From the NCBI RefSeq assembly GCF_904849725.1, contig NC_058519.1:20319267-20383266 (forward strand): a stretch of 64,000 bases of DNA. Reading direction: 5' to 3'. Of the stretch, positions 1 through 14,600 are shown in pieces. Numbering within the stretch: the stretch's first letter is position 1; the number at the start of each line of letters is the position of its first letter. The notes under the pieces are model-generated. The model did not search any database and was not told the origin of the DNA. It was given only the letters and a program-made list of their open reading frames with translations. Made by a program: the position numbers and the translations under genes. The stretch comes from Hordeum vulgare subsp. vulgare (taxonomy: Eukaryota; Streptophyta; Magnoliopsida; Poales; Poaceae).

Positions 1-190
1 ATCACAAAATTTCAACAATTTCTGACTTCATTTGGTATATTTCGTGCATTTACTTATTTTTTTTGAGCTAGTTGACCCTGAAATTGAAAAACACTACAAA
101 TGAATTCTGAAAATGTTGAAAGTTGGCATGCTATCATAATTTCACCCACATAGCATGTGTTAAAAAGTTGAGAGGGCTACGAAAAAAACT
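1..190 (+). repeat. Partial monomer, 3' part of an A12-type monomer
   Basis: This is the end of a monomer cut by the window edge. It carries the A12 signature also seen at about 3380-3564: CTGAAATTG followed by AAAAACACT, then GAATTCTG, ATCATAATTT and CGAAAAAAACTGG. It shows that a further HOR A copy continues to the left of the window. Confidence 0.9.
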
Positions 191-3100
191 GGATGCAGTT
201 TGTGTACAAAACTGACAATCTCTCTCGAAGTAGCAGGGTTTCGAACGAGAACTCATCTCTTACAAAGGGATTTCATTTTTTTGAACTTATTTCAACTCCA
301 TACTTTTTGTGTGTTCAAAATGCACCATTCAAAGGAACATCACAAAATTTCAACAATTTCTGACTTCATTTGGTATATTTCGTGCATTTACTTATTATTT
401 TTGAGCTAGTTGACCCTAAAATTGAAAAGCACTACAAATGAACTCTGAAAATGTTGAAAGTTGGCATGCTATCATCATTTCACCCACATAGCATGTGTTA
501 AAAAGTTGAGAGGGCTACGACAAAAACTGGATGCTGTTCGTGTACAAAACTGACAATCTCTCTCGAAATAGCAAGGTTTCGAACGAGAACTCATCTCTTA
601 CAAAGGGATTTCATTTTTTTGAACTTATTTGAAGTCCATACTTTTTGTGTGTTCAAAATGCACCATTCAAAGGCGCATCACAAAATTTCAACAATTTCTG
701 ACTTCATTTGGTATATTTCGTGCATTTCCTTTTTTTTGACTAGTTGACCCTAAAATTGAAAAGCACTACAAATGAACTCTGAAAATGTTGAAAGTTGGCA
801 TGCTATCATAATTTCACCCACATAGCATGTGTTAAAAAGTTGAGAGGGCTACGACAAAAACTGGATGCAGTTCATTTACAAAACTCACAATCTCTCTCGA
901 AGTAGCACGGTTTCGAACGAGAACTCATCTCTTACAAAGGGATTTCATTTTTTTGAACTTATTTGAACTCCATACTTTTTGTGTGTTCAAAATGCACCAT
1001 TCAAAGGCGCATCCCAAAATTTCAAAAATTTCTAACTTCATTTGGTATATTTCGTGCATTTACTTTTTTTTTTGAGCTAGTTGACCCTAGAATTGAAAAG
1101 CACTACAAATGAACTCTGAAAATGTTGAAAGTTGGCATGCTATCATCATTTCACCCACATAGCATGTGTTAAAAAGTTGAGAGGGCTACGACAAAAACTG
1201 GATGCAGTTCGTGTACAAAACTCACAATCTCTCTTGAAGTAGCACGGTTTCGAACGAGAACTCATCTCTTACAAAGGGATTTCATTTTTGAAAACTTATT
1301 AGAACTCCATACTTTTTGTGTGTTCAAAATGCACCATTCAAAGGCACATCGCAAAATTTCAACAATTTTCGACTTCATTTGGAATATTTCGTGCATTTAC
1401 TTATTTTTTTTGAGCTAGTTGACCCTGAAATTGAAAAGCACTACAAATGAACTTTGAAAATGTTGAAAGTTGGCATGCTATCATCATTTAACCCACATAG
1501 CATGTGTTAAAAAGTTGAGAGGGCTATGACAAAAACTGGATGCAGTTCGTGTACAAAACTGACAATCTGTCTCGAAGTAGCAGGGTTTCAACGAGAACTC
1601 ATCTCTTACAAAGGGATTTCATTTTTTTGAACTTATTTGAACTCCATACTTTTTGTGTGTTCAAAATGCACCATTCAAAGGCACATCAAAAAATTTCAAC
1701 AATTTCTGACTTCATTTGGTATATTTCGTGCATTTACTTATTTTTTTTGAGCTAGTTGACCCTGAAATTGAAAAGCACTACAAATGAACTCTGAAAATGT
1801 TGAAAGTTGGCATGCTATCATCATTTCACCCACATAGCATGTGTTAAAAAGTTGAGAGGCCTACGACAAAAACTGGATGCTGTTCGTGTACAAAACTGAC
1901 AATCTCTCTCGAAGTAGCAGGGTTTCGAACGAGAACTCATCTCTTATTAAGGGATTTCATTTTTTTGAAATTATTTGAACTCCATACTTTTTGTGTGTTC
2001 AAAATGCACCATTCAAAGGCACATCACAAAATTTCAACAATTTCTGACTTCATTTGGTATATTTCGTGCATTTACTTATTATTTTTGAGCTAGTTGACCC
2101 TAAAATTGAAAAGCACTACAAATGAACTCTGAAAATGTTGAAAGTTGGCATGCTATCATCGTTTCACCCACATAGCATGTGCTAAAAAGTTGAGAGGGCT
2201 ACGACAAAAACTGGATGCAGTTCGTGTACAAAACTGACAATCTCTCTCGAAGTAGTAGGGTTTCGAACGAGAACTCATCTCTTACAAAGGGATTTCATTT
2301 TTTTGAACTTATTTGAACACCATACTTTTTGTGTGTTCAAAATGCACCATTCAAAGGTACATCACAAAATTTCAACAATTTCTGACTTCATTTGGTATAT
2401 TTCATGCATTTACTTATTATTTTTGAGCTAGTTGACCCTAAAATTGAAAAGCACTACAAATGAACTCTCAAAATGTTGAAACTTGGCATGCTATCATCAT
2501 TTCACCCACATAGCATGTGTTAAAAAGTTGAGAGGGCTACGAAAAAAACTGGATGCAGTTCGTGTACAAAACTGACAATCTCTCTCGAAGTAGCAAGGTT
2601 TCGAACGAGAACTCATCTCTTACAAAGGGATTTCATTTTTTTGAACTTATTTGAACTCCATACTTTTTGTGTGTTCAAAATGCACCATTCAAAGGCGCAT
2701 CACAAAATTTCAACAATTTCTGACTTCATTTGGTATATTTCGTGCATTTACTTTTTTTTTTTGACTAGTTGACCCTAAAATTGAAAAGCACTACAAATGA
2801 ACTCTGAAAATGTTGAAAGTTGGCATGCTATCATCATTTCACCCACATAGCATGTGTTAAAAAGTTGAGAGGGCTACGACAAAAACTGGATGCAGTTCAT
2901 TTACAAAACTCACAATCTCTCTCGAAGTAGCACGGTTTCGAACGAGAACTCATCTCTTACAAAGGGATTTCATTTTTTTGAACTTATTAGAACTCCATAC
3001 TTTTTGTGTGTTCAAAATGCACCATTCAAAGGCGCATCACAAAATTTCAACAATTTCCGACTTCATTTGGAATATTTCGTGCATTTACTTAATTTTTTTT

Positions 3101-3564
3101 GAGCTAGTTGACCCTGAAATTGAAAAGCACTACAAATGAACTCTGAAAATGTTGAAAGTTGGCATGCTATCATAATTTCACCCACATAGCATGTGTTAAA
3201 AAGTTGAGAGGGCTACGACAAAAACTGGATGCAGTTCGTGTACAATACTGACAATCTCTCTCGAAGTAGCAGGGTTTCGAACGAGGACTCATCTCTTACA
3301 AAGGGATTTCATTTTTTTGAACTTATTTGAACTCCATACTTTTTGTGTGTTCAAAATGCACCATTCAAAGGCACATCACAAAATTTCAACAATTTCTGAC
3401 TTCATTTGGTATATTTCGTGCATTTACTTATTTTTTTTGAGCTAGTTGACCCTGAAATTGAAAAACACTACAAATGAATTCTGAAAATGTTGAAAGTTGG
3501 CATGCTATCATAATTTCACCCACATAGCATGTGTTAAAAAGTTGAGAGGGCTACGAAAAAAACT
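191..3564 (+). repeat. HOR A, copy 0: 10-monomer version lacking two monomers
   Basis: Monomer starts: 191, 529, 863, 1200, 1538, 1875, 2213, 2551, 2888, 3227. Order and variants match the 12-monomer unit at 3565-7615, but the equivalents of the monomers at 3903 and 4241 are missing, so the copy is 3,374 bp. The monomer at 191 is A1 type up to the CTAAAATTG word near 414-422. By CATGTGTTAA near 492-501 the sequence is A3 type, so the join lies between. Private differences include CATCAAAAAATTTC near 1685 (CATCACAAAATTTC elsewhere), CGAAATAGC near 563, and an unchanged GAAAAGCAC near 1095 where the other three copies read GAAAGGCAC. Confidence 0.93.
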
Positions 3565-6500
3565 GGATGCAGTTTGTGTACAAAACTGACAATCTCTCTC
3601 GAAGTAGCAGGGTTTCGAACGAGAACTCATCTCTTACAAAGGGATTTCATTTTTTTGAACTTATTTCAACTCCATACTTTTTGTGTGTTCAAAATGCACC
3701 ATTCAAAGGAACATCACAAAATTTCAACAATTTCTGACTTCATTTGGTATATTTCGTGCATTTACTTATTATTTTTGAGCTAGTTGACCCTAAAATTGAA
3801 AAGCACTACAAATGAACTCTGAAAATGTTGAAAGTTGGCATGCTATCATCATTTCACCCACATAGCATGTGCTAAAAAGTTGAGAGGGCTACGACAAAAA
3901 CTGGATGCAGTTCGTGTACAAAACTGAAAATCTCTCTCGAAGTAGTAGGGTTTCGAACGAGAACTCATCTCTTACAAAGGGATTTCATTTTTTTGAACTT
4001 ATTTGAACTCCATAATTTTTGTGTGTTCAAAATGCACCATTCAAAGGTACATCACAAAATTTCAACAATTTCTGACTTCATTTGGTATATTTCGTGCATT
4101 TACTTATTTTTTTCGAGCTAGTTGACCCTGAAATTGAAAAGCACTACAAATGAACTCTGAAAATGTTGAAAGTTGGCATGCCATCATCATTTCACCCACA
4201 TAGCATGTGTTAAAAAGTTGAGAGGACTACGACAAAAACTGGATGCAGTTCGTGTACAAAACTGACAATCTCTCTCGAAGTAGGAGGGTTTCGAACGAGA
4301 ACTCATCTCTTACAAAGGGATTTCATTTTTTTTAACTTATTTGAACTCCATACTTTTTTGTGTGTTCAAAATGCACCATTCAAAGGCACATCAGAAAATT
4401 TCAACAATTTCCGACTTCATTTGGTATATATTTCGTGCATTTACTTTTTTTTGAGCTAGTTGACCCTGAAATTGAAAAGCACTACAAATGAACTCTGAAA
4501 ATGTTGAAAGTTGGCATGCTATCATCATTTCACCCACATAGCATGTGTTAAAAAGTTGAGAGGGCTACGACAAAAACTGGATGCTGTTCGTGTACAAAAC
4601 TGACAATCTCTCTCGAAGTAGCAAGGTTTCGAACGAGAACTCATCTCTTACAAAGGGATTTCATTTTTTTGAACTTATTTGAAGTCCATACTTTTTGTGT
4701 GTTCAAAATGCACCATTCAAAGGCGCATCACAAAATTTCAACAATTTCTGACTTCATTTGGTATATTTCGTGCATTTCCTTTTTTTTGACTAGTTGACCC
4801 TAAAATTGAAAAGCACTACAAATGAACTCTGAAAATGTTGAAAGTTGGCATGCTATCATAATTTCACCCACATAGCATGTGTTAAAAAGTTGAGAGGGCT
4901 ACGACAAAAACTGGATGCAGTTCATTTACAAAACTCACAATCTCTCTCGAAGTAGCACGGTTTCGAACGAGAACTCATCTCTTACAAAGGGATTTCATTT
5001 TTTTGAACTTATTTGAACTCCATACTTTTTGTGTGTTCAAAATGCACCATTCAAAGGCGCATCCCAAAATTTCAAAAATTTCTAACTTCATTTGGTATAT
5101 TTCGTGCATTTACTTTTTTTTTTGAGCTAGTTGACCCTAGAATTGAAAGGCACTACAAATGAACTCTGAAAATGTTGAAAGTTGGCATGCTATCATCATT
5201 TCACCCACATAGCATGTGTTAAAAAGTTGAGAGGGCTACGACAAAAACTGGATGCAGTTCGTGTACAAAACTCACAATCTCTCTTGAAGTAGCACGGTTT
5301 CGAACGAGAACTCATCTCTTACAAAGGGATTTCATTTTTGAAAACTTATTAGAACTCCATACTTTTTGTGTGTTCAAAATGCACCATTCAAAGGCACATC
5401 GCAAAATTTCAACAATTTTCGACTTCATTTGGAATATTTCGTGCATTTACTTATTTTTTTTGAGCTAGTTGACCCTGAAATTGAAAAGCACTACAAATGA
5501 ACTTTGAAAATGTTGAAAGTTGGCATGCTATCATCATTTAACCCACATAGCATGTGTTAAAAAGTTGAGAGGGCTATGACAAAAACTGGATGCAGTTCGT
5601 GTACAAAACTGACAATCTGTCTCGAAGTAGCAGGGTTTCAACGAGAACTCATCTCTTACAAAGGGATTTCATTTTTTTGAACTTATTTGAACTCCATACT
5701 TTTTGTGTGTTCAAAATGCACCATTCAAAGGCACATCACAAAATTTCAACAATTTCTGACTTCATTTGGTATATTTCGTGCATTTACTTATTTTTTTTGA
5801 GCTAGTTGACCCTGAAATTGAAAAGCACTACAAATGAACTCTGAAAATGTTGAAAGTTGGCATGCTATCATCATTTCACCCACATAGCATGTGTTAAAAA
5901 GTTGAGAGGCCTACGACAAAAACTGGATGCTGTTCGTGTACAAAACTGACAATCTCTCTCGAAGTAGCAGGGTTTCGAACGAGAACTCATCTCTTATTAA
6001 GGGATTTCATTTTTTTGAAATTATTTGAACTCCATACTTTTTGTGTGTTCAAAATGCACCATTCAAAGGCACATCACAAAATTTCAACAATTTCTGACTT
6101 CATTTGGTATATTTCGTGCATTTACTTATTATTTTTGAGCTAGTTGACCCTAAAATTGAAAAGCACTACAAATGAACTCTGAAAATGTTGAAAGTTGGCA
6201 TGCTATCATCGTTTCACCCACATAGCATGTGCTAAAAAGTTCAGAGGGCTACGACAAAAACTGGATGCAGTTCGTGTACAAAACTGACAATCTCTCTCGA
6301 AGTAGTAGGGTTTCGAACGAGAACTCATCTCTTACAAAGGGATTTCATTTTTTTGAACTTATTTGAACACCATACTTTTTGTGTGTTCAAAATGCACCAT
6401 TCAAAGGTACATCACAAAATTTCAACAATTTCTGACTTCATTTGGTATATTTCATGCATTTACTTATTATTTTTGAGCTAGTTGACCCTAAAATTGAAAA

Positions 6501-7615
6501 GCACTACAAATGAACTCTCAAAATGTTGAAACTTGGCATGCTATCATCATTTCACCCACATAGCATGTGTTAAAAAGTTGAGAGGGCTACGAAAAAAACT
6601 GGATGCAGTTCGTGTACAAAACTGACAATCTCTCTCGAAGTAGCAAGGTTTCGAACGAGAACTCATCTCTTACAAAGGGATTTCATTTTTTTGAACTTAT
6701 TTGAACTCCATACTTTTTGTGTGTTCAAAATGCACCATTCAAAGGCGCATCACAAAATTTCAACAATTTCTGACTTCATTTGGTATATTTCGTGCATTTA
6801 CTTTTTTTTTTTTGACTAGTTGACCCTAAAATTGAAAAGCACTACAAATGAACTCTGAAAATGTTGAAAGTTGGCATGCTATCATCATTTCACCCACATA
6901 GCATGTGTTAAAAAGTTGAGAGGGCTACGACAAAAACTGGATGCAGTTCATTTACAAAACTCACAATCTCTCTCGAAGTAGCACGGTTTCGAACGAGAAC
7001 TCATCTCTTACAAAGGGATTTCATTTTTTTGAACTTATTAGAACTCCATACTTTTTGTGTGTTCAAAATGCACCATTCAAAGGCGCATCACAAAATTTCA
7101 ACAATTTCCGACTTCATTTGGAATATTTCGTGCATTTACTTAATTTTTTTTGAGCTAGTTGACCCTGAAATTGAAAAGCACTACAAATGAACTCTGAAAA
7201 TGTTGAAAGTTGGCATGCTATCATAATTTCACCCACATAGCATGTGTTAAAAAGTTGAGAGGGCTACGACAAAAACTGGATGCAGTTCATGTACAATACT
7301 GACAATCTCTCTCGAAGTAGCAGGGTTTCGAACGAGGACTCATCTCTTACAAAGGGATTTCATTTTTTTGAACTTATTTGAACTCCGTACTTTTTGTGTG
7401 TTCAAAATGCACCATTCAAAGGCACATCACAAAATTTCAACAATTTCTGACTTCATTTGGTATATTTCGTGCATTTACTTATTTTTTTTGAGCTAGTTGA
7501 CCCTGAAATTGAAAAACACTACAAATGAATTCTGAAAATGTTGAAAGTTGGCATGCTATCATAATTTCACCCACATAGCATGTGTTAAAAAGTTGAGAGG
7601 GCTACGAAAAAAACT
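3565..7615 (+). repeat. HOR A, copy 1: complete 12-monomer unit (4,051 bp)
   Basis: Monomer starts A1-A12: 3565, 3903, 4241, 4579, 4913, 5250, 5588, 5925, 6263, 6601, 6939, 7278. Diagnostic marks: A1 TTTGTGTAC and CAACTCC; A2 ACTGAAAATC, GTAGTAGGG, and GCCATCATC with GAGGACTAC in its tail; A3 GTAGGAGGG, CAGAAAATTTC and a TATATATTT insertion; A4 CTGTTCG and GAAGTCC; A5 and A11 TTCATTTAC instead of TTCGTGTAC; A6 CTCTTGAAG; A7 CTGTCTCGAAG with a one-base deletion giving TTTCAACGAG; A8 CTGTTCG and CTTATTAAGGG; A9 GTAGTAGGG; A10 GCAAGG; A12 CAATACTG. Private changes include TTCAGAGGG near 6240, TTCATGTACAA near 7290 and CTCCGTAC near 7384. Confidence 0.95.
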
Positions 7616-10600
7616 GGATGCAGTTTGTGTACAAAACTGACAATCTCTCTCGAAGTAGCAGGGTTTCGAACGAGAACTCATCTCTTACAAAGGGATTTCA
7701 TTTTTTTGAACTTATTTCAACTCCATACTTTTTGTGTGTTCAAAATGCACCATTCAAAGGAACATCACAAAATTTCAACAATTTCTGACTTCATTTGGTA
7801 TATTTCGTGCATTTACTTATTATTTTTGAGCTAGTTGACCCTAAAATTGAAAAGCACTACAAATGAACTCTGAAAATGTTGAAAGTTGGCATGCTATCAT
7901 CATTTCACCCACATAGCATGTGCTAAAAAGTTGAGAGGGCTACGACAAAAACTGGATGCAGTTCGTGTACAAAACTGAAAATCTCTCTCGAAGTAGTAGG
8001 GTTTCGAACGAGAACTCATCTCTTACAAAGGGATTTCATTTTTTTGAACTTATTTGAACTCCATAATTTTTGTGTGTTCAAAATGCACCATTCAAAGGTA
8101 CATCACAAAATTTCAACAATTTCTGACTTCATTTGGTATATTTCGTGCATTTACTTATTTTTTTCGAGCTAGTTGACCCTGAAATTGAAAAGCACTACAA
8201 ATGAACTCTGAAAATGTTGAAAGTTGGCATGCCATCATCATTTCACCCACATAGCATGTGTTAAAAAGTTGAGAGGACTACGACAAAAACTGGATGCAGT
8301 TCGTGTACAAAACTGACAATCTCTCTCGAAGTAGGAGGGTTTCGAACGAGAACTCATCTCTTACAAAGGGATTTCATTTTTTTTAACTTATTTGAACTCC
8401 ATACTTTTTTGTGTGTTCAAAATGCACCATTCAAAGGCACATCAGAAAATTTCAACAATTTCCGACTTCATTTGGTATATATTTCGTGCATTTACTTTTT
8501 TTTGAGCTAGTTGACCCTGAAATTGAAAAGCACTACAAATGAACTCTGAAAATGTTGAAAGTTGGCATGCTATCATCATTTCACCCACATAGCATGTGTT
8601 AAAAAGTTGAGAGGGCTACGACAAAAACTGGATGCTGTTCGTGTACAAAACTGACAATCTCTCTCGAAGTAGCAAGGTTTCGAACGAGAACTCATCTCTT
8701 ACAAAGGGATTTCATTTTTTTGAACTTATTTGAAGTCCATACTTTTTGTGTGTTCAAAATGCACCATTCAAAGGCGCATCACAAAATTTCAACAATTTCT
8801 GACTTCATTTGGTATATTTCGTGGATTTCCTTTTTTTTGACTAGTTGACCCTAAAATTGAAAAGCACTACAAATGAACTCTGAAAATGTTGAAAGTTGGC
8901 ATGCTATCATAATTTCACCCACATAGCATGTGTTAAAAAGTTGAGAGGGCTACGACAAAAACTGGATGCAGTTCATTTACAAAACTCACAATCTCTCTCG
9001 AAGTAGCACGGTTTCGAACGAGAACTCATCTCTTACAAAGGGATTTCATTTTTTTGAACTTATTTGAACTCCATACTTTTTGTGTGTTCAAAATGCACCA
9101 TTCAAAGGCGCATCCCAAAATTTCAAAAATTTCTAACTTCATTTGGTATATTTCGTGCATTTACTTTTTTTTTTGAGCTAGTTGACCCTAGAATTGAAAG
9201 GCACTACAAATGAACTCTGAAAATGTTGAAAGTTGGCATGCTATCATCATTTCACCCACATAGCATGTGTTAAAAAGTTGAGAGGGCTACGACAAAAACT
9301 GGATGCAGTTCGTGTACAAAACTCACAATCTCTCTTGAAGTAGCACGGTTTCGAACGAGAACTCATCTCTTACAAAGGGATTTCATTTTTGAAAACTTAT
9401 TAGAACTCCATACTTTTTGTGTGTTCAAAATGCACCATTCAAAGGCACATCGCAAAATTTCAACAATTTTCGACTTCATTTGGAATATTTCGTGCATTTA
9501 CTTATTTTTTTTGAGCTAGTTGACCCTGAAATTGAAAAGCACTACAAATGAACTTTGAAAATGTTGAAAGTTGGCATGCTATCATCATTTAACCCACATA
9601 GCATGTGTTAAAAAGTTGAGAGGGCTATGACAAAAACTGGATGCAGTTCGTGTACAAAACTGACAATCTGTCTCGAAGTAGCAGGGTTTCAACGAGAACT
9701 CATCTCTTACAAAGGGATTTCATTTTTTTGAACTTATTTGAACTCCATACTTTTTGTGTGTTCAAAATGCACCATTCAAAGGCACATCACAAAATTTCAA
9801 CAATTTCTGACTTCATTTGGTATATTTCGTGCATTTACTTATTTTTTTTTGAGCTAGTTGACCCTGAAATTGAAAAGCACTACAAATGAACTCTGAAAAT
9901 GTTGAAAGTTGGCATGCTATCATCATTTCACCCACATAGCATGTGTTAAAAAGTTGAGAGGCCTACGACAAAAACTGGATGCTGTTCGTGTACAAAACTG
10001 ACAATCTCTCTCGAAGTAGCAGGGTTTCGAACGAGAACTCATCTCTTATTAAGGGATTTCATTTTTTTGAAATTATTTGAACTCCATACTTTTTGTGTGT
10101 TCAAAATGCACCATTCAAAGGCACATCACAAAATTTCAACAATTTCTGACTTCATTTGGTATATTTCGTGCATTTACTTATTATTTTTGAGCTAGTTGAC
10201 CCTAAAATTGAAAAGCACTACAAATGAACTCTGAAAATGTTGAAAGTTGGCATGCTATCATCGTTTCACCCACATAGCATGTGCTAAAAAGTTGAGAGGG
10301 CTACGACAAAAACTGGATGCAGTTCGTGTACAAAACTGACAATCTCTCTCGAAGTAGTAGGGTTTCGAACGAGAACTCATCTCTTACAAAGGGATTTCAT
10401 TTTTTTGAACTTATTTGAACACCATACTTTTTGTGTGTTCAAAATGCACCATTCAAAGGTACATCACAAAATTTCAACAATTTCTGACTTCATTTGGTAT
10501 ATTTCATGCATTTACTTATTATTTTTGAGCTAGTTGACCCTAAAATTGAAAAGCACTACAAATGAACTCTCAAAATGTTGAAACTTGGCATGCTATCATC

Positions 10601-11667
10601 ATTTCACCCACATAGCATGTGTTAAAAAGTTGAGAGGGCTACGAAAAAAACTGGATGCAGTTCGTGTACAAAACTGACAATCTCTCTCGAAGTAGCAAGG
10701 TTTCGAACGAGAACTCATCTCTTACAAAGGGATTTCATTTTTTTGAACTTATTTGAACTCCATACTTTTTGTGTGTTCAAAATGCACCATTCAAAGGCGC
10801 ATCACAAAATTTCAACAATTTCTGACTTCATTTGGTATATTTCGTGCATTTACTTTTTTTTTTTTGACTAGTTGACCCTAAAATTGAAAAGCACTACAAA
10901 TGAACTCTGAAAATGTTGAAAGTTGGCATGCTATCATCATTTCACCCACATAGCATGTGTTAAAAAGTTGAGAGGGCTACGACAAAAACTGGATGCAGTT
11001 CATTTACAAAACTCACAATCTCTCTCGAAGTAGCACGGTTTCGAACGAGAACTCATCTCTTACAAAGGGATTTCATTTTTTTGAACTTATTAGAACTCCA
11101 TACTTTTTGTGTGTTCAAAATGCACCATTCAAAGGCGCATCACAAAATTTCAACAATTTCCGACTTCATTTGGAATATTTCGTGCATTTACTTAATTTTT
11201 TTTGAGCTAGTTGACCCTGAAATTGAAAAGCACTACAAATGAACTCTGAAAATGTTGAAAGTTGGCATGCTATCATAATTTCACCCACATAGCATGTGTT
11301 AAAAAGTTGAGAGGGCTACGACAAAAACTGGATGCAGTTCGTGTACAATACTGACAATCTCTCTCGAAGTAGCAGGGTTTCGAACGAGGACTCATCTCTT
11401 ACAAAGGGATTTCATTTTTTTGAACTTATTTGAACTCCATACTTTTTGTGTGTTCAAAATGCACCATTCAAAGGCACATCACAAAATTTCAACAATTTCT
11501 GACTTCATTTGGTATATTTCGTGCATTTACTTATTTTTTTTGAGCTAGTTGACCCTGAAATTGAAAAACACTACAAATGAATTCTGAAAATGTTGAAAGT
11601 TGGCATGCTATCATAATTTCACCCACATAGCATGTGTTAAAAAGTTGAGAGGGCTACGAAAAAAACT
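7616..11667 (+). repeat. HOR A, copy 2: complete 12-monomer unit (4,052 bp)
   Basis: Monomer starts: 7616, 7954, 8292, 8630, 8964, 9301, 9639, 9977, 10315, 10653, 10991, 11330. The twelve A-type signatures occur in the same order as in copy 1. By eye only a handful of differences separate the copies over 4 kb, for example CGTGGATTTCC near 8820 (CGTGCATTTCC in the others) and one extra T in the tract near 9842. That near-identity marks recent amplification as a unit. Confidence 0.95.
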
Positions 11668-14600
11668 GGATGCAGTTTGTGTACAAAACTGACAATCTCT
11701 CTCGAAGTAGCAGGGTTTCGAACGAGAACTCATCTCTTACAAAGGGATTTCATTTTTTTGAACTTATTTCAACTCCATACTTTTTGTGTGTTCAAAATGC
11801 ACCATTCAAAGGAACATCACAAAATTTCAACAATTTCTGACTTCATTTGGTATATTTCGTGCATTTACTTATTATTTTTGAGCTAGTTGACCCTAAAATT
11901 GAAAAGCACTACAAATGAACTCTGAAAATGTTGAAAGTTGGCATGCTATCATCATTTCACCCACATAGCATGTGCTAAAAAGTTGAGAGGGCTACGACAA
12001 AAACTGGATGCAGTTCGTGTACAAAACTGAAAATCTCTCTCGAAGTAGTAGGGTTTCGAACGAGAACTCATCTCTTACAAAGGGATTTCATTTTTTTGAA
12101 CTTATTTGAACTCCATAATTTTTGTGTGTTCAAAATGCACCATTCAAAGGTACATCACAAAATTTCAACAATTTCTGACTTCATTTGGTATATTTCGTGC
12201 ATTTACTTATTTTTTTCGAGCTAGTTGACCCTGAAATTGAAAAGCACTACAAATGAACTCTGAAAATGTTGAAAGTTGGCATGCCATCATCATTTCACCC
12301 ACATAGCATGTGTTAAAAAGTTGAGAGGACTACGACAAAAACTGGATGCAGTTCGTGTACAAAACTGACAATCTCTCTCGAAGTAGGAGGGTTTCGAACG
12401 AGAACTCATCTCTTACAAAGGGATTTCATTTTTTTTAACTTATTTGAACTCCATACTTTTTTGTGTGTTCAAAATGCACCATTCAAAGGCACATCAGAAA
12501 ATTTCAACAATTTCCGACTTCATTTGGTATATATTTCGTGCATTTACTTTTTTTTGAGCTAGTTGACCCTGAAATTGAAAAGCACTACAAATGAACTCTG
12601 AAAATGTTGAAAGTTGGCATGCTATCATCATTTCACCCACATAGCATGTGTTAAAAAGTTGAGAGGGCTACGACAAAAACTGGATGCTGTTCGTGTACAA
12701 AACTGACAATCTCTCTCGAAGTAGCAAGGTTTCGAACGAGAACTCATCTCTTACAAAGGGATTTCATTTTTTTGAACTTATTTGAAGTCCATACTTTTTG
12801 TGTGTTCAAAATGCACCATTCAAAGGCGCATCACAAAATTTCAACAATTTCTGACTTCATTTGGTATATTTCGTGCATTTCCTTTTTTTTGACTAGTTGA
12901 CCCTAAAATTGAAAAGCACTACAAATGAACTCTGAAAATGTTGAAAGTTGGCATGCTATCATAATTTCACCCACATAGCATGTGTTAAAAAGTTGAGAGG
13001 GCTACGACAAAAACTGGATGCAGTTCATTTACAAAACTCACAATCTCTCTCGAAGTAGCACGGTTTCGAACGAGAACTCATCTCTTACAAAGGGATTTCA
13101 TTTTTTTGAACTTATTTGAACTCCATACTTTTTGTGTGTTCAAAATGCACCATTCAAAGGCGCATCCCAAAATTTCAAAAATTTCTAACTTCATTTGGTA
13201 TATTTCGTGCATTTACTTTTTTTTTGAGCTAGTTGACCCTAGAATTGAAAGGCACTACAAATGAACTCTGAAAATGTTGAAAGTTGGCATGCTATCATCA
13301 TTTCACCCACATAGCATGTGTTAAAAAGTTGAGAGGGCTACGACAAAAACTGGATGCAGTTCGTGTACAAAACTCACAATCTCTCTTGAAGTAGCACGGT
13401 TTCGAACGAGAACTCATCTCTTACAAAGGGATTTCATTTTTGAAAACTTATTAGAACTCCATACTTTTTGTGTGTTCAAAATGCACCATTCAAAGGCACA
13501 TCGCAAAATTTCAACAATTTTCGACTTCATTTGGAATATTTCGTGCATTTACTTATTTTTTTTGAGCTAGTTGACCCTGAAATTGAAAAGCACTACAAAT
13601 GAACTTTGAAAATGTTGAAAGTTGGCATGCTATCATCATTTAACCCACATAGCATGTGTTAAAAAGTTGAGAGGGCTATGACAAAAACTGGATGCAGTTC
13701 GTGTACAAAACTGACAATCTGTCTCGAAGTAGCAGGGTTTCAACGAGAACTCATCTCTTACAAAGGGATTTCATTTTTTTGAACTTATTTGAACTCCATA
13801 CTTTTTGTGTGTTCAAAATGCACCATTCAAAGGCACATCACAAAATTTCAACAATTTCTGACTTCATTTGGTATATTTCGTGCATTTACTTATTTTTTTT
13901 GAGCTAGTTGACCCTGAAATTGAAAAGCACTACAAATGAACTCTGAAAATGTTGAAAGTTGGCATGCTATCATCATTTCACCCACATAGCATGTGTTAAA
14001 AAGTTGAGAGGCCTACGACAAAAACTGGATGCTGTTCGTGTACAAAACTGACAATCTCTCTCGAAGTAGCAGGGTTTCGAACGAGAACTCATCTCTTATT
14101 AAGGGATTTCATTTTTTTGAAATTATTTGAACTCCATACTTTTTGTGTGTTCAAAATGCACCATTCAAAGGCACATCACAAAATTTCAACAATTTCTGAC
14201 TTCATTTGGTATATTTCGTGCATTTACTTATTATTTTTGAGCTAGTTGACCCTAAAATTGAAAAGCACTACAAATGAACTCTGAAAATGTTGAAAGTTGG
14301 CATGCTATCATCGTTTCACCCACATAGCATGTGCTAAAAAGTTGAGAGGGCTACGACAAAAACTGGATGCAGTTCGTGTACAAAACTGACAATCTCTCTC
14401 GAAGTAGTAGGGTTTCGAACGAGAACTCATCTCTTACAAAGGGATTTCATTTTTTTGAACTTATTTGAACACCATACTTTTTGTGTGTTCAAAATGCACC
14501 ATTCAAAGGTACATCACAAAATTTCAACAATTTCTGACTTCATTTGGTATATTTCATGCATTTACTTATTATTTTTGAGCTAGTTGACCCTAAAATTGAA

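Noticed and set aside
4300..4345. Centromere protein box similar to the CENP-B box
   Set aside because: TTTCGAACGAGAA shares a few letters with the mammalian CENP-B box but lacks its core spacing, and a CENP-B box is not established for plant satellites.
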